Shown: in pieces, positions 10,986 through 21,398 of the stretch
Numbering within the stretch: position 1 is the first letter of the stretch
Layout of the letters: each line of letters opens with the position of its first letter
NCBI GenBank assembly: GCA_013054445.1
Contig: JAAMPI010000534.1
Location: 1 to 32,930, forward strand
DNA length: 32,930 bases
Direction: 5' to 3'
From: Cudoniella acicularis
Lineage: Eukaryota > Ascomycota > Leotiomycetes > Helotiales > Helotiaceae
Notes under the pieces: generated by a model
What the model saw: only the letters and a program-made list of their open reading frames with translations
The model's database searches: none
Told to the model about the DNA's origin: nothing
Position numbers and translations under genes: made by a program

Positions 10986-11930
10986 TCAGGCGTTTGTTAC
11001 CTGGTTGAAGGTGTAAGCACATAGACAATCAATTTCTGAGAACAACATACCTTGAGGATTCTTCTAGAGTAATCTTGGTTATCTGCAATGCTGCCATCAC
11101 TCATTCTCCGTTGAGCCATCACAGTAGCATCAAGGCGAGTATCGGTAAATGATGAAGCACCACCGCTGCTATTGGGAGGTTTTCCTCCGGCATTGATAAA
11201 ACTGCTGACCGCAGCATTTCTCCTGTATTCTTCTTCCACCTCACGTCTCTTCTTGTTGCGTAGGTAAAGGAAGATACCACCTGCGATTGCAGCCAAGGCA
11301 CCAATGCCTACCACAACACCTATAGCAATACCAGCTGTGCTGGGGCTCTTACTTGCTTGCGATGAAGGAGAAGGAGAAGTAGAAGATGTGGCGGAATTGG
11401 ATGAGCTGTCGGCCGTAACGACAACAGTAGATCCTGGTTGGGTGACGACAGATGGTATTGAGGAGGTGGTGGCAGTAGCAGTTGAAGATGAAGATGCTGA
11501 GCCATCTACGGCCGTGGAGACACTGGCGCTGAAAGGTGTGAGATAGACTGTCCAAGCACTAGGGCCACCGCCTGAAATCTGTTAGTTTGTGATGATTTTC
11601 ATCGAATGTATAATACATACAGGTATAAGTTCCAAATCCATTGCAAGGTGTGCTACAGGTGTTATTGTCGGTTTTATAGGAATCTGCTGGAAGCTCGTTT
11701 CCGCCACACCAGCAGTCACCTCCTTTTGTTGTGGCTATCGTGCCAGAGAGAAGGGGTTGACATGCGGTCTGACAGGCTCCGTTTGTGTTGAATTGGAGAG
11801 TAGCATTGAAAGTGTAGCCAGGGACCGATGTATAGCAGCCGACGGCATTAGGTCCTAGGTTGACTGTAGCCAAGGTCGAAGCAGCAAAGAGCACACTGGC
11901 AATGGTGGCCAGGGAGGTTATTGACTTCAT
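10986..11930 (-). CDS. WSC-domain cell-surface sensor, single-pass membrane protein
   Basis: WSC proteins sense cell-wall stress and feed the cell-wall-integrity pathway through Rho1. Predicted exons: 11930-11621, 11571-11051, 11000-10986 (281 aa). Order of parts: signal peptide (about 1-21); WSC domain about 28-115 with the cysteine pattern GCYTS, CQTACQ, GGDCWCGG, CSTPC, YTCGG; a Ser/Thr-rich stem to about 182 (probably O-mannosylated); a transmembrane helix about 184-207; a basic stop-transfer NKKRR; and a short cytoplasmic tail. The last exon is only 15 nt and gives VTNA-stop after DYSRRILK, restoring the DYSRRILKVTN tail common to fungal WSC proteins. Without that splice the frame runs on to 10997 with an unrelated tail. 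Introns are 49 and 50 bp. Orthology to a particular Wsc1-4 cannot be decided here. Confidence 0.88.
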
Positions 11931-14447
11931 GATGACTTTTGTGCGCGAGAGACGGCCGAAGCCTTGGGTATATGGGATTGACGATTTTGTATCGACTCGA
12001 TCGCGTGGTCGGGTCGGTGGGAACTGAGAAGAGTTGGTCCACAAAAGGACGTTTACTCGTGAAGGGTCTCGTGAATAATCGAGTGAATGGGTCGAGGGCT
12101 ATCGATGTTAATAGACTCTTGGGCAGACGGTGAATGGTCTGTAGCGTTGACGTCGATTCGTTTCGAATTCGAGATTTTCGGGGTGTATGTTGTTTGAAAA
12201 ACACGCGTTGACTTGAAGAATGGCAAACAACGAGCAAGCAGAGAGGCCGTAACGAATGTGCCTCAAAGAAAAACGAGTCGTGATGGAAAGAGAATGGAAG
12301 TCATCGACAAGCACGAGCACGACGATGAATGGCAAAGGATCGTGGAGTGAATCTCGTACGTTCTTCGGAGAGACGGTGACTGCAGAGCGAGTGCTAATGG
12401 AGGAGACTCACCAGTGCAGTCTGCAGGAGGATTCGCTTGGGGGGGGGAGAGTGGATCAGCCAATTTCCCAGAGAGACTTTTCGCTGGGAAAACGATCTTT
12501 TTGCTGCGCGCACCCCTCCTAAAAATGGGTGGCTTTCCATCCCCTTCGGCCCCAAAGCGGAAGAGGCCTCTGTTTCTCGTATAGATGCCCGGAAAATACT
12601 CTCAAACAGCCAATGGCACACATGCTGGGCCACCCCTTCTCCACTCTGAAGAGATAAGCAGGACCACCAAAGGACCGCAAGGATGGGGTGCGCGCAGTGT
12701 TGTGCATGCTATGGCCACGCGCATGCTTCTGCTTCGCTCGCTCCATCTTCCTTCATATTGCCGCGGCAAATATCTTCAATTTGGGTGCATGCAGCTGGGC
12801 GATACGGGCGATGGTTGGCTGGCAATTGGGAACACAGGCGACACAGCAGAGCAGCGAAGTCTTTGTTGCTGTCGGCTTCAAATCATGGCCAGTGAGGAGT
12901 GGTGCTCAGTGATGGCCTTTCACAACTCTTTTGCATTTTATTTGCGGGACCAGCGGGTGGCCTGGGACTGGGACTGGCTCTGGCCCTGGCTCTGGCACTA
13001 CTGAGCAAGTCAGGCACAAGCCTGAAAGCTTGCACAACGGCGCTGGTGGTGTTGCAGTGGTGGGCGATGGTGGCACGGTGCTGGCCGGTCCATGAACTAC
13101 GCAGCTACGCTACTCTGCGGTACCTGGCAGTGGGACCTGTGGGTACGAGTTCAGGGGCCAGCGCCAGCATTGCGCAGCAATCGTGTCATACCTATAAATC
13201 AATCATAAACCGGTGCTCAAAGAAGGTTGGCGCGGATCTCGCAGTCTCTTTTTGGCCAACGTCGTCGTCACTTTGCACGGGACCGGGGCCAGCTCGTGGG
13301 AAGTCATAGAGGATCTCACCGCGTTCTCACGAGTGTTCCATCGTCTGTTGTTTCGAGGTTTCCGTTTGCAACTCCAGACTCCGCCACCTGCCCGCGCCCG
13401 AAAGTTGCCAAGTTGCCAAGCTGCACATAGCATTGCGAGATTGGACGTTGACAGCTGTTGGGGCTGCCTGAAGTGGCGGACGGGTAACCATTTGCAGCTC
13501 TAGCAGTTGCAGAGGCGCTGTGCCCTCACTGCACCGAAGTGATCGTGGCATCGACCGCCTCTGAAGATCGCTGCTGCATCACCGGCAATGGCTGATTTGG
13601 CGCTGACGCTGAGATACTTCGAAAATCAAGATGCATCCTGTACTCTACAGTCTCTGCTGTACATCAACACCAAAGGACCATCGGCTAACCCCCTCATTGG
13701 CAGCATTTCTGATTTTCTGCACCGCTTAGCCAGCTTTTCTGCCGGTTGAAACTTTCGTCTCATCTCTGCAAACGACGGCACAGCCTCAAATCCAATGTCA
13801 ACAAATTATTCCCCAAGTTTCGGATAACAGCTTTGTTTCCTTTTGCGCGAGCCATGCCGGGGGACCCGGTGCGAACGGTATGACAGCATGCGGCTGCAAA
13901 TACGATGTCTATTTTCGTTTTGTTCACTTCGGGTGTCGGACGCAAATATTGGCCCGAATTCATCACACCGCGCTATAGAGTACATATGAGTGCGGCATCT
14001 CTTCGTTGCACGCTTGAAAACTGCTTGTCATGATTGTGGTGATCGTGGTGGACGTGGATAGGGCTTGATTCGAGTTTTCTACGCTGTATCGACGTACGAG
14101 TGACATCGTGATCCATTCGTGAGTGTTTCGTGGTCAAGTGGATCAACAGTCTGGGCACCCACCGAAAATCTCACTGGCTCAACACAAATCGAGGAATTCT
14201 TGGCATCATTTTATTTCCATTCAAAAAGACGAGCAAAGAAAGTATAATGAGCCAAGGTACTCCCGAGTATCACGATTCACGAAGAGCAACGTACTCTCTC
14301 TAAAAGCACCCGAAACGCCCGATCATTGCAAATCCACTCTCATTATTACCCCACATCTCAGCTGCCCTCACACAAGTGTCACCAAACTCAAACCACCATC
14401 TCAGCCACCTCCCTACCCTCACTTCTTTTCCTGTCCTTCCGTCTTTG
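11931..14447. other. Long gene-free stretch upstream of the WSC gene
   Basis: About 2.5 kb with no recognisable protein. The first few hundred bases, pyrimidine-rich on the minus strand, are probably the WSC leader and promoter. From about 12540 to 13600 the sequence is visibly more GC-rich, and long ORFs overlap in several frames on both strands, including an ATG-started 139-codon frame at 12585-13004. None shows domain-like composition, so I treat them as chance. A run of CTGGNN hexamers sits at 12962-12997. Confidence 0.55.
12962..12997. repeat. Six tandem CTGGNN hexamers
   Basis: The run reads CTGGGA, CTGGGA, CTGGCT, CTGGCC, CTGGCT, CTGGCA without interruption. The period of six gives alternating dipeptides in every frame (for example LGLGLALA-type), so the repeat itself helps create long spurious ORFs here. 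Confidence 0.85.
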
Positions 14448-14663
14448 CTACTTCTTCAATAATTCCTCAATGCGGTACTTCATTTTGTGCAGCCTCTTCA
14501 TTCCCTCCAACTTCTTCTCAAGCTCCCCGAGTTCGGCGTTCAGTGTTTTGGAATTCTCATTTGAGTTTTTCAGCTCGTGATTTTTGCACTGACAGCCAAG
14601 TCCGTGCTGCGGGTTGTCACACGTCCGTTTGAGTGTTTGAGTGTATCTGTTTGGGATAACCAT
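14448..14663 (-). CDS. Candidate small coiled-coil protein (unrecognised)
   Basis: A 71-codon ATG frame that I do not recognise. Residues 1-33 hold three cysteines in a TCDNP...GCQCKNHE arrangement. Residues about 36-71 are strongly helical with heptad-like spacing (LNAELGELEKKLEGMKRLHK and onward). The start context ACAAAAATGG has the A-rich leader typical of fungal starts. Charged, leucine-spaced composition like this is unusual for chance. It could be a lineage-specific small protein, a remnant exon of a larger gene, or chance. No splice extension was found. Confidence 0.35.
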   Translation of the reverse strand: MVIPNRYTQTLKRTCDNPQHGLGCQCKNHELKNSNENSKTLNAELGELEKKLEGMKRLHKMKYRIEELLKK

Positions 14664-15261
14664 TTTTGTTTTCTTTTTCTTTACCGGTCCTGATCAAATT
14701 TTGTTGAGTTGGTTTTGAAAGGTTCATACTGAGCTATCAGTTTGGCGCTGGTGGCTTAAATAATCTAGAGGTAGATATTCAAGACCTTTTTTTCAATAAC
14801 CAGATCTTATCCACTCGCTTTGGGAGTTGCATATTGGTGTGAATCAGCCAACTCACTTGATCGCAATATTTCCCAGTGGCTCATGAGTAACTTCAAGTAT
14901 GAGCAAGTGTAGCGGATCAAGTCGCCCTGGAACTATCATCCAGTCTCAACCAAGGCTTGCGTGTTTAAGCTATCTCTATTCTCAATCAATTAATAGCAAT
15001 ATCTACCTCTCATCATCACCCCCTACAGTACAAATTAAGCAAAAATTTCAACGAAATCCCTTCTCCCGGTCCTCACTCATCAATTTAAGAATCCAACATC
15101 CACTTCGTTATGACAGCGTCTCAAGTACTTGAAATATCAATCGAGGTATCTCAAACCATCGTCAATTTCTAAAGTTGCTAAAGAACCCAGGCGCTCTAAG
15201 AAGCAGCGGTATTAGCTCACCACATCCACCCCATCATAAACATACAAATCGTCTCCACACC
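14664..15261. other. Intergenic, nothing recognised
   Basis: AT-rich sequence between two doubtful minus-strand small ORFs. No motif, repeat or RNA gene seen. It would contain the promoter of the 14448-14663 ORF if that is real. Confidence 0.5.
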
Positions 15262-15651
15262 TCACCTCCTCCCCTCGTAAATCTCATCCTCTCCATTTCC
15301 ACTTCCATTTCCCTCCCCTTCTTCACCCTCGTTTCCCTCTCCATCCTCATCCCTACTCCCCCTCCCACCACTCTCACCATCAACCCACCATTCCCTTCCC
15401 CTCCCTCTACCCTCCACCTGATCCCTCACAACCTCTTACCCCTCAACCCGCTCATTCCTCACCCGCAACAACGCACTACTCACCTTCTCTGCCTCGTAAC
15501 CCTCTAATGGTTTCTTGATTCTGTCTCGTACAGAAAGATTGCGTAGAGGAGAGGGTTTGAGTACTGCCAGCCCCTGGTATTCGCGAAAGGGGCAATCCGG
15601 CGCAATGGGAAGGCGGACGTAGAGGTTTTGGAGGTGGGCTACTTGGAGCAT
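15262..15651 (-). CDS. Candidate two-exon small protein with acidic, glycine-rich tail (unrecognised)
   Basis: Tentative model: exon 1 15651-15484 (56 codons), intron 15483-15418 (66 bp, donor AAG|GTGAGT, acceptor TCAG), exon 2 15417-15262, giving 107 aa. Exon 1 looks protein-like (YVRLPIAPDCPFREYQGL; SVRDRIKKPLEGYEAEK). Exon 2 is a purine-rich strand coding for an acidic Gly/Glu/Asp/Asn-rich tail. Without splicing the frame stops at 15436. The start context CAAAAATAATGC is fungal-like. The tail may only reflect the polypurine/polypyrimidine tract at about 15270-15430, so the second exon is weak. No family recognised. Confidence 0.3.
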
Positions 15652-17190
15652 TATTTTTGCTGACTTGGTGGGTGGGTAAATGGTGTTGAAATTCGAATTG
15701 GGATTAGTATGTTGATCTTCTTTCCCTTTGTCAAGGAAGCTCGTGGTGTGCCAATCCCGTCAATAAAAAAAGGCAGATAGAAAAAGATAGATACTTCTCC
15801 TTGTTTCGAATTATCGTATCCCCGCCCTCTTTACCTCATGATATCGATATCTTGTCGTGCAATGTTGCCCTTAAGCTGCCTTAGTGCTCTTCCAACTTGC
15901 AACACCTATCCCCAATGCAATTTTGTGCCTTCGAAATGTCACTTATTCCAGTTCGCAAAACGTAAAGATCTCTTCTCTTGAAAACTTCACTCCTCTACTG
16001 AAGATTTATACTTTAGGTGTTATTAGAGGTTTGATTCAGAATCCAGTGTCTATTTTTCTGATTCAAGGGAGTGATTCGAGTTGAGTTGAGTGGATTGAAA
16101 GGTGGGGGAAGTGGGGAAGGGAGGCTGTTATTCACGTTTTGTGGGGGGGTAGAGGGGAGGTGGATCGGGTGAGGGGTGAGGGGTAGGTAGGGGGTGATTC
16201 ACTACTTCAGAAAAGGGAGGAACAGGTCTTTAAGGGCCTGCGGATTTCATCCCTTAGCCACTTGGTGTGTAAGAATAGAAAATTAATTACAGTTTGAATT
16301 ACCTTTTAAGAGTTGCCTGCGGATTTTATTCTTTAGTCACTCAATATATAAGAAGAGAAGAGGAATTCCAACTTGAATTGCTTTTTTGGGAGTTTTGTCA
16401 CAAGACTAGCTATTAAGGAAGAGTTATTTTCAGGAGGGGGTTTCTCGCCCCAGCTCTGGAGGTAAGGAATCAAAATCCAGCAATGAGATATAATCCCACT
16501 TGAACTGTTATGGCATGAGAGTTTTGAGACATCACTCATTTATCACCTTTTGGACATCTGTTATATCTCGGAAAAAGGTAATACAAACCATCATGCTCCT
16601 CACTTATAAAATAAATAAGCGGGCAAGGACCTCTGTTATTTAGAATAAGTAAACATTTCCACGGTTTCTGCGCGGGTTGAAAAAATGATTGCGTTTTCGA
16701 ATCAAATGGAAACAAAAGACCCAAGTGATGTATTATACGTATTATTATATCAATGTAGTACACTTATTCTACAAATTGCAATTTTCATTGCTCTTTGCGC
16801 TGTGGTCTAAAAGGGACTTGGCTGAGCGAGAGAGCAGCGCCTCTTGTCAGGTGTCAGTATCAAAGCAAGAGCCAAGACCACAGGTGTGGGATTACAATCC
16901 AACCTTGGTATTCCGAAAAGTTGCGATTGGGAATCGCTCTTCGCTTTATCGCAGTGTAAAAAGCAAGCTGAGCCTCGACGACCTCCAGCGGGGTGGCGGG
17001 TCCTGTACCGTCGGCACATCACTTCTCGGCTGGCACGAACCCAATGAAGTAGAAACATATGGTATAGCTTCAATCACCATAATATATCTGCTTGTGGGGT
17101 TGGCTGCTATACGAAGAAGGAGATGTGCCGGCTCCTCATGTACTGAATCGATGTAATCGAAATATTATGACATTCTCAGTCAAAATAATG
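15652..17190. other. Gene-free interval with transition-rich duplication
   Basis: No convincing gene. ORFs at 16689-17156 (+) and 16807-17073 (-) overlap on opposite strands and look like chance. It contains G-rich runs around 16100-16200 and the 79-bp duplication at 16236-16394. The right end is the 3' flank of the RING gene. Confidence 0.55.
16236..16394. repeat. Tandem 79/80-bp duplication with mostly transition differences
   Basis: Copy 1 begins GCCTGCGGATTT at 16236 and copy 2 begins with the same 12 bases at 16315. The copies then differ at about a third of positions. Most differences are C/T or G/A (for example CATCCCTTAGCCACT against TATTCTTTAGTCACT), with only about four transversions by eye. 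A weaker third partial copy may lie near 16490-16530 (CCACTTGAACTG...GAGAGTTTT). Confidence 0.7.
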
Positions 17191-18235
17191 TCAGCCATTT
17201 GGTCTCATCTGATACGATCCAGCCTCCGTCCTTAAATCTCTTGTTCTTGAACCACCTCGACGATAGGGAGAGAACCGGCCGACACTTCCTTCACCAGATT
17301 GAGTTGAGTACGCTCTCCCTCTACCACGATTCCATCTGCGATCCCTGCCACTATTGCTGGATTCTTCTCTGGGTTCTCCTCCTTCACAGTTTTTGCTGAG
17401 AGAACGCTCATCATACTGGACAAGCCGATCCCAGTCCTCCAATGACGTATAAGGACTTCTTAACCACGCCTTCAGTTCATGCAGAAATAGCCGTGTGTTC
17501 TCTCTCCCTAAGAAATCTTGCAGCATTTCCTCTGCCTGACCGGTACTATCTTGAATGTCCACCGTTCTGAGAATGGCTGATATGTATTCGAGCAAAAATT
17601 CGGCGTTGTTGGCCCTTCGATCCGAGTTTGAAGATGAGGCGGCATTTGAATTGAGGAACTCAAAGACCCCAAGCTCCCTTCTTATCCATTTCTTGGCTTT
17701 CAAGCCAAGTTGTGTGCCATTCCGGAATAAAACAGGACGTCAGTTCTTGGTATTGAGACATTCGATTTGATCCAACATGGAGAGAGTATAACTGGTTTCG
17801 GTAAATGTGGCGGCGACGAAGCAGAGCATCGTTAGGCGTGGTAGGAGGTCGTGTATTATATTGGCGTCTAGCGTACGGTCTTCTAGGTCGAGAGGCAAAT
17901 ATCCGTCGAGTTGAAGCATTCGAGGTGGCTGAAGGGTTCGCAGCAGGAGCGGACGGGACGATATATGTTTTGAATAACTCGCCCTCCCTATAGTCATATC
18001 GGACCGCCTTAACATCGGCCTTGCACAGAGGACATGTCGGCGATTCCTCAAGCCAACTAAGCAAGCAGAGGAAATCGAAGCTTTGGTGCTTGCAAGGCTC
18101 CGCGGTCGCTAACTCGGTGACATTTTCGAGGCAAATAACACAGCAGTTCTCGTCGTCAGTCGTATCATCGCGGTTTGCAGAGATCTCGTCCAGAGTGGTG
18201 CGAAGGACCTGGGATCGCACATCCACACTGTCCAT
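17191..18235 (-). CDS. RING-finger protein, fungal Topors-like, with internal +1 frameshift
   Basis: Probable E3 ubiquitin ligase. Frame 1 runs 18235 to about 17735 (166-167 codons): a RING at residues 32-71 (CVIC, CKH, FDFLC, CPLCK), then an Arg-rich region and [22 protein letters not shown]. The frame then breaks. The rest continues in another frame from about 17733 to 17191: [20 protein letters not shown], matching the FRRN...WLKREL block that follows in Topors relatives, then a Ser/Arg/Gly-rich C-terminus. Skipping one base near 17731-17737 (for instance one T of the TTTT run) joins them with family-like spacing and gives about 347 aa. As written, the first frame reads on to a stop at 17660. 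A 46-nt intron (GTCCTG...GAAAG) also restores frame but would delete the conserved block. Gene identity is fairly sure; intactness is not. Confidence 0.75.
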
Positions 18236-18676
18236 GAAGATGTTGAAAGGCCAGGACAGCCATAGAATTCGATGTAATTATTAAACCTTCGTCCAAGCTC
18301 GCATTCGGTTTAGCGAGCGCCACGTGCTAGCGTGTTGACGCGGAGGAGACACACGACTTCAACGATGATTTTAATATTAACTCTTATTGTGAATAAGCCT
18401 GTTGACGAAAACTGGACTTTGGTATCTCCCATGAGAACCAAACCAGCCAAACCACCTCTAGGAACACAAGACCAAGGAAAACACCACCGGTCCCCGGAAA
18501 TACAGGACACCAGAGAGGCGGGAGGGCAGGAGGCTGGTATGCAGAGAGGAAGGCACTCGGGATTCTGCTATGTTTCTTAGGTTAAAAAGTGAAGCTTGGA
18601 CTTGTGGCTCTTAACACATTGAATTTGTAAAGCATGTTCTGATTCATACGCTTTCTTCCCAACTTCACAGTCAGAC
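18236..18676. other. Intergenic, nothing recognised
   Basis: 440 bp between two minus-strand genes. It should carry the RING gene promoter next to 18236 and the 3' end of the rhodopsin-domain gene. No motif stands out. Confidence 0.5.
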
Positions 18677-20056
18677 TCAGACAGCTATTTCTGGAGTTTC
18701 GGAAGTAACGGTCGTAGTTGTCGTCTGACTGATCACCATTCTCTCATCAGAACCCAATTTCCTCTTATTTTCAATTGTTTCGAGCTCCACCCTCCCATCA
18801 ATATCTTTATTTCCTCCCGTGATGGTGGAAGTAAAAGACCCCTTGTTTAAAAGCCATGTTCTTCGCAGCAACCCGTGCGTGAGGATCTCTCGTCATGGTT
18901 ATCCAGCTTCCCTTTCGCAACGCAAAAGGGTTTATTCGTTGTGGTTTTTTGTGCTGTGTTCTTAAATTGTTTGAAGAGCCCATGGCATAATCGCCGTCCT
19001 CGGGCATGAAAACATCAGTTGTGACGAGTCCGACAGCTAGGGCCTCCACAAGTGGTCGCAAAAATGGGATGCAGCTAGCTATTATGCTGTATTTTGTATG
19101 GATTTCCATAATCATTGCGGCTGTGAATGTTGAGAATGGGAGGTCGGTTTTAGTTGCGGGCTGGAGGATGTAGATTAGTCGAAGTATTGTCAGTGGGGCG
19201 GTGCTGCAAGACTGATGTTAGCAAGGTAAGAGGGTTGAGCAAAAGATTCATGGCATTACTTACGTTATATTTGGAGAGAAGGACAACATAGCGACTCGTT
19301 TTCGCTTCTTGTCCATTTTCAGATTCCAAAGAAGGTATACAGGAACAAATGCAAGCAGAGTCTGGGTTGTAAGGTCGACAACTGCATTTGCAATCCAAAA
19401 CTTTGACTAACTTCGCATCAGTCTAAGATCATAAGATTTTACCACGCCTAGAGTTGCTCTCACCGCATTAAAGCACTTTCCATTAGCAGTATCCCACGTA
19501 TTCGGATATTCACACTGAAGCGCGACACAAAATAGGGACACCACCAGCCAAGCTCCAATAAGCCCTAAGATTCCCGTCACGATATTTTGACGGTTCTTTG
19601 TTCGAGTTAAGGTGATTAGAAATTGAGCGCAGGCCATTTTCGCAAAAGAGAGAGTAATCACGTAGCAGATTTGAGATAGATATGCGGTCTAGGTATATTT
19701 AGCTTCAATCGAACCAGTATTTATGACTTGGACTGTGGCTTACTATCTGAAATGTGTGGAATTGACTCGATGTTAGTTGGCTTTGATGTTGGCCAAGACC
19801 AGCATTGACTGCTACATCCGTATTTACTGTTCCAGCAATTGCAATGAGCTAGAGAGTCAGAAAAGGAATCATCGGCGGGGAAGCAAGTGCTTACCGTTCC
19901 AAAGGCCATATATCCATCATCCAGTTGGAAAGCCTTTGTCATGTTCCATTTCGTCCATACTTTGGTCATCACAAAAAACACCATTGGCACGAGAGTAAGC
20001 CATGATGCGAGATTGATGAGAGGGCCTTTGTGGCTGTCGTCAATTAGAGGCGCCAT
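18677..20056 (-). CDS. Fungal rhodopsin-domain (seven-helix) membrane protein with C-terminal frameshift
   Basis: Member of the large fungal family of seven-helix proteins (Fung_rhodopsin type, often called integral membrane or PTH11-like); ligand and role unknown. Predicted exons: 20056-19895, 19848-19744, 19688-19464, 19406-19264, 19203 to the end; introns are 46, 55, 57 and 60 bp. Family marks: QLDDGYMAFGT near helix 2, WDTANGKCFN, FWIANAVVDLTTQTLLAFVPVY, then the signature MDKKRKRVAMLSFSPN. The 19406 acceptor (TTAG) was preferred over 19400 because it keeps C-to-FW spacing. The written frame ends at 18807 (343 aa). Another frame from about 18846 to 18677 encodes GSFTSTITGGNKDIDGRVEL...ERMVISQTTTTTVTS, which looks like the real family tail. 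Removing one base in TTTTAAA (18846-18852) joins them. Confidence 0.8.
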
Positions 20057-21398
20057 TTTGTGAGGCGTCGTTGAAGAGACAATTGGCCATTCTTCGCCAC
20101 TATTTTAAGGGAGATAGCGACTTTTGGGACAGATTAAAAAGAGTCAAGACTGGAATGTTATTTTTGGCAATCTAGCCGAGGGATCATTAGGCTGAAGTAT
20201 ATATTGTTATGTTAGACGTTACTTTTGTACATAGTAATTGTATTACTGTAACGGTGTGTCCGTAGCTCGAGGCTCTGGAGAGATACCATCCTGTTTCCCA
20301 ACTACCACAATAGTCGCCAGTGTTACGGAGTATCTTTATGACCTTAGCTCCCTTGTTATCACTTTACTTATGATGTTCGTGGAATGTTCTTAGAAAGCCT
20401 CGCAGGAGAGCCTGACTGTGTAGTAGTTGATGCAACGTCCATTCTCGCCACCACCCATGCAAACCGTGAGGTTATACAGATTTGGAACAGCAAATTTCTC
20501 AATGAGCTGGCTCGAATTTATATTGGATTAATAGCTGATACCTGAATGGGTTAGATTGATAGCTATTGCTCCAATCTGATCAGTTTATTTGATACATTGG
20601 GTCTGTGTATGGTGGTCCGGAATTAAACGGGGCAACTCCTGAAGCTTTCAGCTGACAGACACTCCAGTCCAACGTAGCAAGCATGCTGCAGAAAATTAGA
20701 GTGCAAGTGATAACTGGGTAGCAGATTTAGGATTTTTAAAATCCTTCAAAAAATTACAAGTAGGATATTGACAGCAGCTCTGCAAGCAGCCGAATCAGGT
20801 CGAGCTGATGCACACTATCGGCCCAATATAAAAACTCGGAACTCTCCGCAAGACTCCCTCAACGGGCAAGTATTAAACCCTCCGTCACATGAATCTAGAT
20901 TAACTCTTCTTCTTTGCGCAATTTGCTTAAGGTGTTAAATGTACAAGGAAATTTGTGTTGTCTAAACTTGAATGAACAGAAATAGATTTGAAATCTAAAT
21001 ACTTCTCCAGCTTTGATTGAATTTAGTGGCACGACATAACCCGCTAAATTTTCTTGCATTCATTTGGTACTCAATGGTAGTACGTGCCTAAGGATAGCGT
21101 AAAATCCTAGAACCGATCCAAAATCAAAGCACGGCGCTTTCAAGATCTCTCCGCGTTTGTACCATGGGCTCAAGGCTTCTATTCGGGAAAACTGTTGCTA
21201 GCACAACTTGTTAAACTACTCCTTCCCACAAATCCCCCCCCTTCCCCCCAAAAAATATTAAAAAATTAACACATTAACTCCACCTAAGAATCGAGCCTTC
21301 TTCAGACTCTATTCTTCGTTTATTTACTCTCAGTTTCAAGTCATTCTCAACAACCCACTTGGCGAAACCATCGACATACCGCCAATAAAAGTACAAAA
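20057..21398. other. Intergenic region between divergent membrane-protein genes
   Basis: 1.34 kb separating the rhodopsin-domain gene (minus) and the permease (plus), so it carries both promoters. AT-rich, with no coding frame worth noting. A 17-nt palindrome lies at 20729-20745, TTACGGAGTA at 20323-20332, and C-runs with A-runs near 21230-21270. Confidence 0.55.

Noticed and set aside
11848..12237. 129-codon minus-strand ORF overlapping the WSC start
   Set aside because: Begins at TTG, overlaps the signal-peptide coding region in another frame and looks like leader sequence.
12585..13309. Overlapping plus-strand ORFs of 139 and 136 codons
   Set aside because: They lie in different frames of a GC-rich low-complexity block, share the hexamer-derived dipeptide run and show no domain-like composition.
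14123..14632. 169-codon plus-strand ORF
   Set aside because: Non-ATG start and composition that mirrors the opposite-strand coiled-coil ORF and a CT-rich tract.
15175..15507. 110-codon Pro/Leu/Ser-rich plus-strand ORF
   Set aside because: It is the reading of a polypyrimidine tract; the minus-strand frame is at least equally good.
16689..17156. 155-codon plus-strand ORF
   Set aside because: Starts at a non-ATG codon, is overlapped by an opposite-strand ORF of similar quality and contains no recognisable motif.
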